Assembly: GCA_016196065.1 (NCBI GenBank)
Contig: JACPYL010000025.1
Coordinates: 558,001 to 622,000, forward strand
Direction: 5' to 3'
From: Acidobacteriota bacterium
GTDB taxonomy: Bacteria; Acidobacteriota; Terriglobia; Terriglobales; Acidobacteriaceae
Length of the DNA: 64,000 bases
Shown here piece by piece: positions 1-7,069 of the stretch (positions are counted from its first letter, which is position 1; the number at the start of each line of letters is the position of its first letter). A program made the translations under genes and the position numbers. The notes under the pieces were generated by a model. That model ran no database searches and was not told the DNA's origin. It was given only the letters and a program-made list of their open reading frames with translations.

Positions 1-270
1 GTGCTGGATGTTCGCCGCGCCAACGAGTGGCAAGCAGGCCACATCGAGCAGGCGGCAAATCTCGCTCTCGACGATTTTCCGCACGGGCTACCCGAGGTGC
101 AGGACAGCCAACCGCTCGCGGTTCACTGCAAGGGGGGCTACCGGAGCATGATTGCGTGCAGTCTGCTGGAGCGCGCCGGGCATCACAATGTCCTCAATGT
201 AGTCGGCGGCTATGACGCATGGCACGCCGCAGGGCTACCTGAGGTCAGCGGACAACTGGTCAAAGCATAG
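1..270 (+). CDS. Rhodanese-like domain protein, 5' end cut by window
   Basis: This is the C-terminal part of a protein whose start lies before base 1. It reads in frame from the first base, and the GTG there is probably an internal valine. The visible 89 residues form one rhodanese domain: an LDVR opening, a GHI segment, and the active-site loop CKGGYRS with the catalytic cysteine at visible residue 43. A typical Gly-Gly-Tyr-x-x-Trp end follows. Rhodanese domains carry a persulfide on this cysteine and transfer sulfur. In many bacteria such a C-terminal domain is fused to a metallo-beta-lactamase-fold persulfide dioxygenase, but the missing N-terminus prevents a decision here. Confidence 0.85.
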   Translation: MLDVRRANEWQAGHIEQAANLALDDFPHGLPEVQDSQPLAVHCKGGYRSMIACSLLERAGHHNVLNVVGGYDAWHAAGLPEVSGQLVKA

Positions 271-297
271 CTGGGTCCGAGTGTTCTACCAGAACGA

Positions 298-1437
298 ATG
301 ACTCGTTACGTCGGCCACAGATCGCTCTGCACCTTGCGTCGGATTGTAATTGCTATCGTCATCGGGATTTCCGTGACCACATCTGCTCAAGTCTATCCTG
401 AAAAAATCGATGCGCTTTTCTCGCAGTTTTCCCACCAACGTGAGCCCGGCTGCGCGGTGCTGGTGATCAAGGATGGGAAGCCGGTATTCCGCAAGGGTTA
501 CGGCGTCACTGATCTTCGAACCATGCATGCGATTGGCTCGGAGACTAATTTCAGGTTGGCGTCATTGACCAAGCAGTTCACTGCGATGGCCATCATGTTG
601 CTCGTTCACGATGGCAAATTGAAATACGAGGACCATCTCACGGATGTGTTTCCCGACTTCCCTGCCTATGGCAAGTCGATCACGATTCGGGAAATGCTGA
701 ACCACACTTCGGGGCTCAAAGATTACGAAGACCTGATGGGAAAGCTTTTTGATGGCGCCGAGGGCAACACTCTGCAGATGAAAGACGCAGGTGTATACGA
801 CCTGTTGAAAAGTCAAACCGCCACCAAATTTCCTCCGGGCACGCATTGGGACTACAGCAACTCCGGGTACGTCTTGCTGGGGATCGTGGTGGAGAAGAAG
901 TCGGGAATGAGCTTTGGCGATTTTCTTCGCTCTCGAATTTTCGATCCGCTCGACATGAGCCACACTGTGGCCTATGAGAGAGACATCAACGAAGTAACAA
1001 ATCGGGCATACGGCCACACGCGAACGGACGGCAAATGGCGTGAGACGGACCAGAGTTCGACGTCGGCCACGCTTGGGGACGGCGGTATCTACACCTCGCT
1101 CAACGACCTCGAAAAGTGGGATCGCGCGCTGACCCGGCACACCCTGCTGACGGAAAAAGAAATGGCACCCGCGCTGGCTCCCCCAAAGACCGCGAGTGGT
1201 GGCCCGTTGCCCATGACCAACGGCGGGGCTGCTCCACTGTACGGCTTCGGGTGGTTTCTGGACCCGTACGAGGGACATCGCCGCTATACGCACTATGGCG
1301 AGACGGTCGGGTTCCGGACGGCGATTCAGCGCTACCCCGATGATCGCTTGACGGTAGTCGTGCTCTGCAATCGGTCGGAGACGGATGCGCCAGCGCTCGC
1401 GGAAAGCACGGCGAAACTGAATTTGAACGCTAAGTAG
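298..1437 (+). CDS. Serine hydrolase, class C beta-lactamase / penicillin-binding fold
   Basis: A 379-residue secreted serine hydrolase. Residues about 12-31 form a signal peptide ending near TSAQ. All three signatures of the family are visible: SLTK with Ser89 as nucleophile and Lys92 as base, YSN at residues 186-188, and HYG at 332-334 in the KTG position. Relatives include D-aminopeptidases, esterases and peptidoglycan-active enzymes; the HYG variant is more usual in esterase/peptidase members than in true beta-lactamases. The substrate cannot be told from sequence. The gene starts 28 bases after the rhodanese gene and may be cotranscribed with it. Confidence 0.85.
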   Translation: MTRYVGHRSLCTLRRIVIAIVIGISVTTSAQVYPEKIDALFSQFSHQREPGCAVLVIKDGKPVFRKGYGVTDLRTMHAIGSETNFRLASLTKQFTAMAIMLLVHDGKLKYEDHLTDVFPDFPAYGKSITIREMLNHTSGLKDYEDLMGKLFDGAEGNTLQMKDAGVYDLLKSQTATKFPPGTHWDYSNSGYVLLGIVVEKKSGMSFGDFLRSRIFDPLDMSHTVAYERDINEVTNRAYGHTRTDGKWRETDQSSTSATLGDGGIYTSLNDLEKWDRALTRHTLLTEKEMAPALAPPKTASGGPLPMTNGGAAPLYGFGWFLDPYEGHRRYTHYGETVGFRTAIQRYPDDRLTVVVLCNRSETDAPALAESTAKLNLNAK

Positions 1438-1537
1438 CTGGATAGAGTGTGGTTTTGCCGTCCCGCTTAAAGAAGCGTAAATCCAGCTACCGTTTGGGCA
1501 AGTCGCGCATCTAACTTTTCAGGCAGAACTGCAGTCT

Positions 1538-1584
1538 TCCACCTCCTCCTTGGGGCTGTTTGCACGGCGGCCCTTGGAGGTGGA
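1538..1584. repeat. Inverted repeat upstream of secreted protein gene
   Basis: TCCACCTCC at 1538-1546 is complemented exactly by GGAGGTGGA at 1576-1584, with a 29-base loop. It lies between the serine hydrolase stop and the next start. It has no T-tract, so a terminator role is unsupported. The right arm contains GGAGG but is about 48 bases from the next ATG, too far to be its ribosome-binding site. Confidence 0.45.
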
Positions 1585-1631
1585 GGCTGCTGTTGACTCC
1601 TCAAAGTTCTGTTTTCGCTACACTACTACAT

Positions 1632-2486
1632 ATGACAGCTTCCTTCCGTTATGTTCGTCTGGCATTGGGATTCGCTCTGGCCCTGGTCGCAGTATCCCCC
1701 CTGCGCGCGCAGGAAGGCACGCTCGACAAGTCCGATCCAAAAGGGATTACGACTGACGAAGTCATCAAGCGCTTTGCCGCCAAGGAAAAAGAATTCCAGA
1801 CCGCGCGCGACCAGTACACGTTCCGGCAGGACGTGAAGGTCCAGACGCTCGAGGGCGACACACCCGACGGCGAGTACCGGCAGGTGTTCGACGTGAGCTT
1901 CGACGACAAGGGGCACAAGGTGAGAACGGTTGTCCTGTCGCCGCAGCCCACGCTGCAGCGTGTTCAGATGACGACAGAAGACTTTGAAGACATCGAAAAC
2001 AGGCTTCCGTTCGTGCTCACATCCGACGAAATCGGGGAATACGACATCCTGTACGTCGGCCAGCAGAAACAGGACGAACTGAATACCTACGTGTTCGATA
2101 TTGCGCCGAAAGAGATTGTGGGCAAGAAACGCTATTTTCAGGGACGCATCTGGGTCGACGCAGAGGATTATCAGATCGTAAAGACCTACGGCAAGACCGT
2201 GCCTGACATCAAGAAAAAGAAGGGACAGGAAAACCTGTTTCCCAAGTTCACGACCTGGCGTGAACAGATTGACGGCAAATACTGGTTTCCCACCTATACG
2301 CGGGCCGAAGACACCCTGAAATTTTCGACCAACGACGTGAAGATCCGCGAGATCGTCAAGTACATGAACTACCAGAGATTTGGAGCGAAGGTGACGATCA
2401 CCTATCAGGGTGAAGAAGTGAAGAAAGCGGATCCCGCAAAACAGCCGGATACGCCACAGGACAAACCACAGCAGAAACCGCAGTAG
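1632..2486 (+). CDS. Secreted protein of unknown function, possible outer-membrane lipoprotein-sorting-like fold
   Basis: A 284-residue exported protein. The ATG at 1632 was chosen because it opens a clear signal peptide (basic start, hydrophobic residues about 8-22, cleavage near LRAQ); an upstream in-frame ATG at 1560 would bury it. The mature part alternates beta-rich stretches with charged segments, including a GRIWVDAEDYQIVK-like strand and a WREQIDGKYWFPTYT segment. These resemble LolA-type or DUF4412-like proteins often seen in Acidobacteriota. The C-terminus is a Lys/Pro/Gln-rich tail. No catalytic motif is evident. Function unknown, with a periplasmic or envelope location likely. Confidence 0.75.
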   Translation: MTASFRYVRLALGFALALVAVSPLRAQEGTLDKSDPKGITTDEVIKRFAAKEKEFQTARDQYTFRQDVKVQTLEGDTPDGEYRQVFDVSFDDKGHKVRTVVLSPQPTLQRVQMTTEDFEDIENRLPFVLTSDEIGEYDILYVGQQKQDELNTYVFDIAPKEIVGKKRYFQGRIWVDAEDYQIVKTYGKTVPDIKKKKGQENLFPKFTTWREQIDGKYWFPTYTRAEDTLKFSTNDVKIREIVKYMNYQRFGAKVTITYQGEEVKKADPAKQPDTPQDKPQQKPQ

Positions 2487-2489
2487 ACT

Positions 2490-2696
2490 CTAGCCCTTCC
2501 AATGTCTGGCTTGGCGGCGCTTCATGTCGGCGAGTTCGTCTTTGATCTGGACGAGTCGTAATCGGCGCTGCTCCTGGGCGGAGTTGTCGGTATGGCTGTG
2601 GGATTCACGATCTTGATACTGGGAGCTCATGTCCTGCAGATCCCGGATTTCCTGGCGTAGGCCAACCAACCGCTGAGAGACGTCGACGAGGTCCAT
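2490..2696 (-). CDS. Small coiled-coil protein, unknown function
   Basis: A 68-residue protein dominated by charged helix with heptad-like spacing (QEIRDL near the start, RRLRLVQIKDELADMKRRQ near the end) and a short Ser/His-rich middle. It ends 3 bases from the stop of the secreted protein gene, so the two converge tightly. Small coiled-coil proteins like this are common hypothetical genes in Acidobacteriota. I recognise no named family. Support comes from the coherent amphipathic helix, correct fit in the gap and lack of a competing gene; no strong ribosome-binding site was identified. Confidence 0.55.
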   Translation of the reverse strand: MDLVDVSQRLVGLRQEIRDLQDMSSQYQDRESHSHTDNSAQEQRRLRLVQIKDELADMKRRQARHWKG

Positions 2697-2998
2697 ACCC
2701 CATCATACGACACTTTCTAACGGCTGAATGGAGCGGCGCTCCCCGATGGACTCGCACCATCCGAGCCAACAGGATGTGACCAAGGTAACCAGTGCGAATC
2801 GCCGAGTCTGCTATACTACTGATGACGCGATTTCCACGGTTTGCTCGTCACGCGGTGGTTCCTGGTGGAACCAGATTCATCTCCGCATTTCCTGCCCGCC
2901 GTTAATCTAGCGTAAATCTAAAAGTGTGAGCGGCGCGAAAACGCTGGACGTGTGTCTGAGTGTGTGACAACGGGCCCCTCAAAGAAAGAAACAAAAGA
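2697..2998. other. 302-base gene-free stretch: divergent promoter region and long leader of helicase gene
   Basis: No gene is supported here. The stretch separates divergent genes. It contains an extended -10 element at about 2809-2817 and then about 175 bases of presumed 5' untranslated region for the helicase, including the small inverted repeat GGTTCC/GGAACC near 2863-2876. A 60-codon ORF at 2728-2910 has no homology I recognise and no ribosome-binding site. Confidence 0.5.
2809..2817 (+). promoter_or_regulatory. Candidate extended -10 promoter of DEAD-box helicase
   Basis: TGCTATACT combines an extended TGn with a -10 hexamer matching TATAAT at five of six positions. There is no clear -35 box, as expected for extended -10 promoters. 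Transcription starting near 2824 would give a leader of about 175 bases, a length often seen for cold-regulated DEAD-box helicase mRNAs. Prediction only. Confidence 0.4.
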
Positions 2999-4195
2999 AT
3001 GAGTGCATTTACAGAACTGCCCCTTTCGGCTGCATTGCAGCAGAAGCTGGCGGCAGGTCAATTTGTAACCTTAACCCCTATCCAGGAAAAGGCGATTCCG
3101 CCGGCACTGGAAGGCAAAGACGTCATCGGCACGGCCCAGACGGGAACCGGCAAGACGCTGGCGTTCCTGATTCCGATTATCGAGATGCTGGATCGTGAAC
3201 CAACTCGCCAGGCACTGTCGCTGGTGCTGTTGCCGACCCGCGAACTCGCCATGCAGGTGTACGAGCAGTACGAACAGTTGCGTAGCAAGGCGATGCCAAA
3301 AGCGTCGCTCGTGATTGGCGGCGTATCCGAGAAGGCACAGATCCAGGCGCTACGCGCTGGATCTCCTCTAGTCATCGCGACTCCCGGACGCCTGCAGGAC
3401 TTTATCAATCGCAAACTCGTCGATCTCCGCAACGTGAAGTTGCTGGTGCTGGACGAAGCCGACCGCATGCTGGACATGGGCTTCCTGCCTGCGATCCGGC
3501 GCATCGTGACCGTGCTCCCCATCCGGCGGCAGACCCTTTGTTTCTCAGCCACGCTGGAAGCATCGGTCGCCTCGCTGGTCAATGACTACATGAGGAGCCC
3601 TGTGCGAGTCGCACTCGGGTCGGTGTTGAAACCGGCAGAGAGCGTACAGTTGCAGGCTTTTGAAGTGCGGCCGGGAGAAAAACTCGACCTGCTCCGCCAG
3701 CTACTCTATGCGGAAAAGGGACAGACCCTGGTCTTCACGCGTACCAAGCGCGGCGCACAGCGCCTCGCCAAGGAATTGGAGCGCGATGGATTCTCGTGCG
3801 CCCTGATTCACGGCGACCGCACGCAATCTCAACGAAATGGAGCGCTCAGCGGATTTCAGGAAGGGCGCTATCAGATCCTGGTTGCAACTGACATTGCATC
3901 GCGTGGTCTGCACGTGGACGACGTCGCTCATGTGGTGAACTACGATTTGCCGAAGATGGCAGAGGATTTCATCCACCGCGTGGGCCGTACTGGACGCGCA
4001 GGATCAGAAGGCCGAGCTTCTTCGCTGGTCACCGGCGTCGAAGTATTGGAACTGCGTCAGATCGAACGCACATTGGGATTGCGCATCGAACGTAAGCAAA
4101 AAGATGCCGCTGGAAAAGATCTCCCCAAGCGCGTCGTGCAGAACACTTTGGCTTCCCGCACGCTGTCCGCGTTGCCGGGCGAAGTGTTCGTCTAG
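2999..4195 (+). CDS. DEAD-box ATP-dependent RNA helicase
   Basis: A 398-residue helicase close to a minimal DEAD-box core. Motifs in order: Q motif (FTELPLS to TPIQEKAIP, residues 4-34), Walker A AQTGTGKT (46-53), PTREL (79-83), TPGR (128-131), DEAD (152-155), SAT (183-185), then the second RecA domain with HRVGRTGRAG. The C-terminal extension is short, so it resembles RhlE-type rather than long DeaD/CsdA enzymes. It unwinds short RNA duplexes using ATP, in ribosome assembly or RNA turnover. The ATG at 2999 was chosen because homology begins right after it and an AAAGAAAG purine tract precedes it. A strong terminator follows, and an RRM-protein gene lies convergent nearby. Confidence 0.95.
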   Translation: MSAFTELPLSAALQQKLAAGQFVTLTPIQEKAIPPALEGKDVIGTAQTGTGKTLAFLIPIIEMLDREPTRQALSLVLLPTRELAMQVYEQYEQLRSKAMPKASLVIGGVSEKAQIQALRAGSPLVIATPGRLQDFINRKLVDLRNVKLLVLDEADRMLDMGFLPAIRRIVTVLPIRRQTLCFSATLEASVASLVNDYMRSPVRVALGSVLKPAESVQLQAFEVRPGEKLDLLRQLLYAEKGQTLVFTRTKRGAQRLAKELERDGFSCALIHGDRTQSQRNGALSGFQEGRYQILVATDIASRGLHVDDVAHVVNYDLPKMAEDFIHRVGRTGRAGSEGRASSLVTGVEVLELRQIERTLGLRIERKQKDAAGKDLPKRVVQNTLASRTLSALPGEVFV

Positions 4196-4229
4196 AAGCC
4201 TTTCCATCCAGAAATAAGGGAAAAGAAAA

Positions 4230-4256
4230 GCCGGGGCATTATGCCCCGGCTTTTTT
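4230..4256. terminator. Rho-independent terminator, probably bidirectional
   Basis: GCCGGGGC (4230-4237) pairs with GCCCCGGC (4243-4250) around a five-base loop, followed by six T residues on the plus strand. On the minus strand the same stem is followed by a CTTTTCTTTT tract. It therefore serves the helicase gene (plus) and the small basic-protein gene ending at 4276 (minus). This is the clearest intrinsic terminator in the window. Confidence 0.9.
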
Positions 4257-4275
4257 CGATGGCTCTCAGTTGCTG

Positions 4276-4515
4276 CTATTTCGTCTCGCTGACTTCGGGT
4301 GAAGAAAAATCCTCGTCTTCGGCGCCGATGCGGAAAAGCGCCGCCTGTGCTTCCGCGGCTTCTCGCATTTCACGAGCTTCTTGCAGCTCGTCGACCACGG
4401 TGCCTTCGGGTCTGTCTTGCTTGATTTGAGTTTTACGCTCGGCTTTGTCGCGAGCTTTTTGCTGGCGCGCTTGTTCTTTTTGACGCTTTGTAAACGTCGA
4501 TCGTCCTCTTGGCAT
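4276..4515 (-). CDS. Small basic/acidic charged protein, conserved-hypothetical type
   Basis: A 79-residue protein opening MPRGRSTFTKRQKEQARQQ, a very basic Lys/Arg/Gln helix, followed by an acidic second half (EAREMREAAEAQ, then an Asp/Glu/Ser tail). Small proteins with this basic opening recur in Acidobacteriota as uncharacterised genes. The basic half could bind RNA or ribosomes, which is inference from charge and from the neighbouring helicase and RRM genes. It lies between the bidirectional terminator and the RRM gene, transcribed with the latter. Confidence 0.7.
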   Translation of the reverse strand: MPRGRSTFTKRQKEQARQQKARDKAERKTQIKQDRPEGTVVDELQEAREMREAAEAQAALFRIGAEDEDFSSPEVSETK

Positions 4516-4590
4516 TTACAATCCCCATTTCTGTAGTGTCGATCTTGCCCTGGCAGTGCCGGGAGAGGGCTGCGGGCGAATCCTTTGAAG

Positions 4591-4944
4591 CTACCAGCGC
4601 GGCTCGCGAGGCTGACGCGCATGGCCTTGATAATCGTCGCGGCCTCCGCCACCACCGAAATGCCGGCCACCACCACCGCCGCCACCCTTGGGCCGATCCG
4701 TCTTCGGCTTCGCCTCGTTGATCTTCAAGGCACGGCCTCCGAGTTCCTTACCGTCGAGCGCGGCGATCGCCTTATCGGCTTCCCCGGCGTTCGTCATTTC
4801 CACAAAAGCGAAGCCCCGCGAACGGCCGGTTTCACGGTCGGTCACGATGCTGATCTTGTCGACGGCACCGTGCGCCTCGAACACTGTGCGCAAGTCAGAT
4901 TCGGTCGTGCTGTGCGGCAGATTTCCAACGTAGAGATTCTTCAT
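4591..4944 (-). CDS. RNA-binding protein, single RRM with glycine-rich tail
   Basis: A 117-residue protein with one RNA-recognition motif in residues 2-78. RNP2 appears as LYVGNLP and RNP1 as RSRGFAFVEM, both with the aromatic residues that stack on RNA bases. The tail from about residue 88 is Gly-rich with scattered Arg, ending in a short Arg/Gln/Pro segment, like cyanobacterial and plant glycine-rich cold-induced RNA-binding proteins. The ATG at 4944 was chosen because RNP2 follows at once. Its role is probably RNA chaperoning; it neighbours a DEAD-box helicase, a common functional pairing. Confidence 0.92.
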   Translation of the reverse strand: MKNLYVGNLPHSTTESDLRTVFEAHGAVDKISIVTDRETGRSRGFAFVEMTNAGEADKAIAALDGKELGGRALKINEAKPKTDRPKGGGGGGGRHFGGGGGRDDYQGHARQPREPRW

Positions 4945-5015
4945 TGCGCTCCTAAGTGTTCTTTCTTTTCTATTGTAATGCAGGCGGGATAATGGCGCTC
5001 TAGGGCCGACCGTGC

Positions 5016-5627
5016 CTAGTAGAACAAATACTTCCGCCACTTGTCGTCGGAGTGGCCCATGAGCCGCATGATGTGGCGACTGGTGTGGAGATTGAAAGAA
5101 CGAGGCTCGCGCGTGGGCCGCATGTTGGCTTCGTGCGGAAGCTGATTCCCCTTGCGGCGATTGCAGGGGTGGCAGCAAGCGACCAGGTTTTCCCAGGTAG
5201 AAAGGCCTCCGCGCGAACGCGGAATCACGTGGTCAAGGGTGAGTTCCCCGGAGGGCAGCGCCGTGCTGCAATACTGGCAGGTATTGCGATCGCGCAACAG
5301 AATGTTCTTCCGCGACAACGCCCGTGACTGGTGCGGAATCCGACGATACTCCAGCAGGCGAATCACGGACGGCAGTCGCACGGCCAGGCGCGCGGCATGC
5401 AGGAAGTGCCCGTTCTCTTCCTCGGTCATGGCAACGCCCTTCAACACCAGGACAATGGCGCGTCTGGCGGCACAAACGTTGATGGGCTCGTAGGAAGCGT
5501 TCAACACCAGCACCGGTTGATGCAGGGCGTGGCCATCGTCGGGCTGATGCATTCCCGAAGCAAGCAGAGCTCCAGGGATAAGCCCGCGGCCCCCTCCCAT
5601 CGCCGAGTTATAGCTTCGTAGAGACAT
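5016..5627 (-). CDS. HNH endonuclease family protein
   Basis: A 203-residue protein with a C-terminal HNH nuclease domain. The zinc-binding CxxC pairs are visible (CQYC, then CHPC in the segment [12 protein letters not shown]), and [11 protein letters not shown] carries the metal-binding Asp-His and catalytic region. The N-terminal part has the [13 protein letters not shown] opening typical of a widespread chromosomal HNH family of unknown biological role. It is not next to restriction or phage genes. The stop is 15 bases after the comF-like stop on the same strand order, so the genes are probably cotranscribed. Confidence 0.85.
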   Translation of the reverse strand: MSLRSYNSAMGGGRGLIPGALLASGMHQPDDGHALHQPVLVLNASYEPINVCAARRAIVLVLKGVAMTEEENGHFLHAARLAVRLPSVIRLLEYRRIPHQSRALSRKNILLRDRNTCQYCSTALPSGELTLDHVIPRSRGGLSTWENLVACCHPCNRRKGNQLPHEANMRPTREPRSFNLHTSRHIMRLMGHSDDKWRKYLFY

Positions 5628-5642
5628 GACGCTTCACAACTG

Positions 5643-6329
5643 CTAGCCATTCGCCGCAGCAGCCATGCTGACAGCAGTTCCTTCTTCCGTTTCCGGTACT
5701 GCAAATATTTCATGGATCTTCAGCGTGCGTGCGACGGTCGCGACATAGACACGACTGGCTCCTGCCCTGCGCAAGACCCGGGCACATTCCGAAACGGTAG
5801 TCCCGGTCGTGTACACATCGTCCACTAATAAGACATTGCGTGTCATGATTCGCTCGGGATCGACGACTCCAAAGGCGCCACGCAAATTCTCTCTTCTTTG
5901 ATGCCTTGTCAGGCCGATCTGGGATGCGGTTTCCCGGCGCCGCACGAGCGCACGAGCAGAAATCTGGAAACGCTCAGGACGGCGCAGCTGTTTCAATGCT
6001 GCGCGGGCGATCAGCTCCGACTGATTGAATCCACGTTGGCTGTGCTTGCTCGCGTGGAGTGGAACCGGCACCACCAGAATCTGCCCTGCTGGAAAAATGG
6101 GGTCGAGGCCGGTAATCGTCTCGGCCAGCATCCGTCCCAGCACCGCCGCGGCCGGACGAACCTGCTGAAACTTCAGCAAGTGGATTAGGTCACGCAGCCC
6201 ACCGTCATAGCTCCCGTAGGCCGCTGCTTTCTCAAACGGCGGATGCAATTGCTGGCACAATCCACAGAGCGGTTCGCTTCGATCCAGGAACGCGGGCGAG
6301 AGCAGTGCTTCACCACAAACACCGCACAA
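5643..6329 (-). CDS. comF: ComF-family phosphoribosyltransferase-like protein; N-terminus lies in a shifted frame
   Basis: ComF proteins have an N-terminal zinc ribbon and a C-terminal PRTase fold and act in DNA uptake or recycling. The PRTase signature VLLVDDVYTTGTT is clear, as are VPVPLHASKHSQRGFNQSE and the TASQ-x-GLTRHQR motif. The first plausible start in this frame is a TTG at 6329, which leaves 228 residues and removes part of the zinc ribbon. The same frame stays open upstream and encodes CRICNAPLV and CETCLESLRPLAGC, the missing ribbon, but no ATG, GTG or TTG. The natural starts (ATG 6490 or 6460) are in another frame, so the gene appears frameshifted at a T-rich site. Confidence 0.85.
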   Translation of the reverse strand: MCGVCGEALLSPAFLDRSEPLCGLCQQLHPPFEKAAAYGSYDGGLRDLIHLLKFQQVRPAAAVLGRMLAETITGLDPIFPAGQILVVPVPLHASKHSQRGFNQSELIARAALKQLRRPERFQISARALVRRRETASQIGLTRHQRRENLRGAFGVVDPERIMTRNVLLVDDVYTTGTTVSECARVLRRAGASRVYVATVARTLKIHEIFAVPETEEGTAVSMAAAANG

Positions 6330-6490
6330 ACATCCGGCCAGCGGACGGAGGGATTCCAGACAAGTTTCACAAACGGGAAGCCTTGCAATGCGAACCAGGG
6401 GAGCGTTGCAGATACGGCAATCGGCGGGAAAAAACGTAAAAAATAGACTCGCTGCAGCATGCTCTGCCCAATGGCGAGAACCTGCTGCAT
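6330..6490 (-). other. N-terminal comF extension in two frames with slippery T-tracts
   Basis: From ATG 6490 (or 6460) translation reads toward 6428 in one frame; the zinc-ribbon codons (CRIC at about 6419-6408) are in the frame one base back. Between them lies T TTT TTA CGT TTT TTC, read in the upstream frame as TTT TTA and TTT TTC. Both heptamers (6443-6437 and 6434-6428) have the X XXY YYZ phase needed for a -1 slip. This could be programmed frameshifting, polymerase slippage, a real mutation, or a sequence error in a homopolymer. Confidence 0.6.
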
Positions 6491-6610
6491 GACCCCGGCC
6501 AGCCGGTATTCGAAAGCCAGTACTGCTGAAGACGGCCTCCTGCTTCCGGGCGAGGAGTTTGGGGGCTCTCGCCAGGCTAACTGTGCCCAGTATAGACGCG
6601 GCTCATAGCG

Positions 6611-6967
6611 TTATGCAACGCGGCTTCCAGCACTAGAGTCACTGGAGGAACGACTGTCCACCCGACCTGAGGCAGCACGCGATTCCAAAGCTGGAACTCT
6701 CCGAAAAACATAGGTGCGATGGAAACAACGTTCGCAGCGCACAGGTTTCAGCATCAGAGGAACAAGAAAGAATTGTTCGAGGAAGCGCCGGTACCTCGAA
6801 CGATAGGCTTTCTGACCTCCGCAACCGGGGCAGCGGAATTCGCTCAGGAAGCGTAAGTAGGGGGATCCGATGAAAGACAGGGCGATCACCTCCCGGCCAG
6901 GGTATTTCATTGTAACCCTGAGAAACGCACAGAGTCGCGGTGGAGGTCGCTGATAATCCTGTTTCAA
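6611..6967 (-). CDS. Small zinc-ribbon protein, unknown function
   Basis: A 118-residue protein with two separated cysteine pairs, CPGC near residue 46 and CERC near residue 78. They are joined by a basic, aromatic linker (YRSRYRRFLEQFF) and would together bind one zinc ion. The C-terminus is a Ser/Arg-rich low-complexity tail. Such short zinc-ribbon proteins are common hypothetical genes in Acidobacteriota. A second in-frame ATG at 6910 sits just ahead of the conserved part and may be the real start. It lies upstream of comF on the same strand and diverges from the OPT transporter gene. Confidence 0.65.
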   Translation of the reverse strand: MKQDYQRPPPRLCAFLRVTMKYPGREVIALSFIGSPYLRFLSEFRCPGCGGQKAYRSRYRRFLEQFFLVPLMLKPVRCERCFHRTYVFRRVPALESRAASGRVDSRSSSDSSAGSRVA

Positions 6968-7069
6968 GGTGTTCTCTGCACTTGTAAAGCGGCCTTTTGG
7001 CGTGCTAAGGTGCGCCGTTCTGTTAATGTGAATCGGAAATTAAACTCTGCTACCGCATAGAGGACATGA

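Noticed and set aside
2728-2910. 60-codon ORF upstream of the DEAD-box gene
   Set aside because: No ribosome-binding site, no recognisable pattern, and it overlaps the promoter region.
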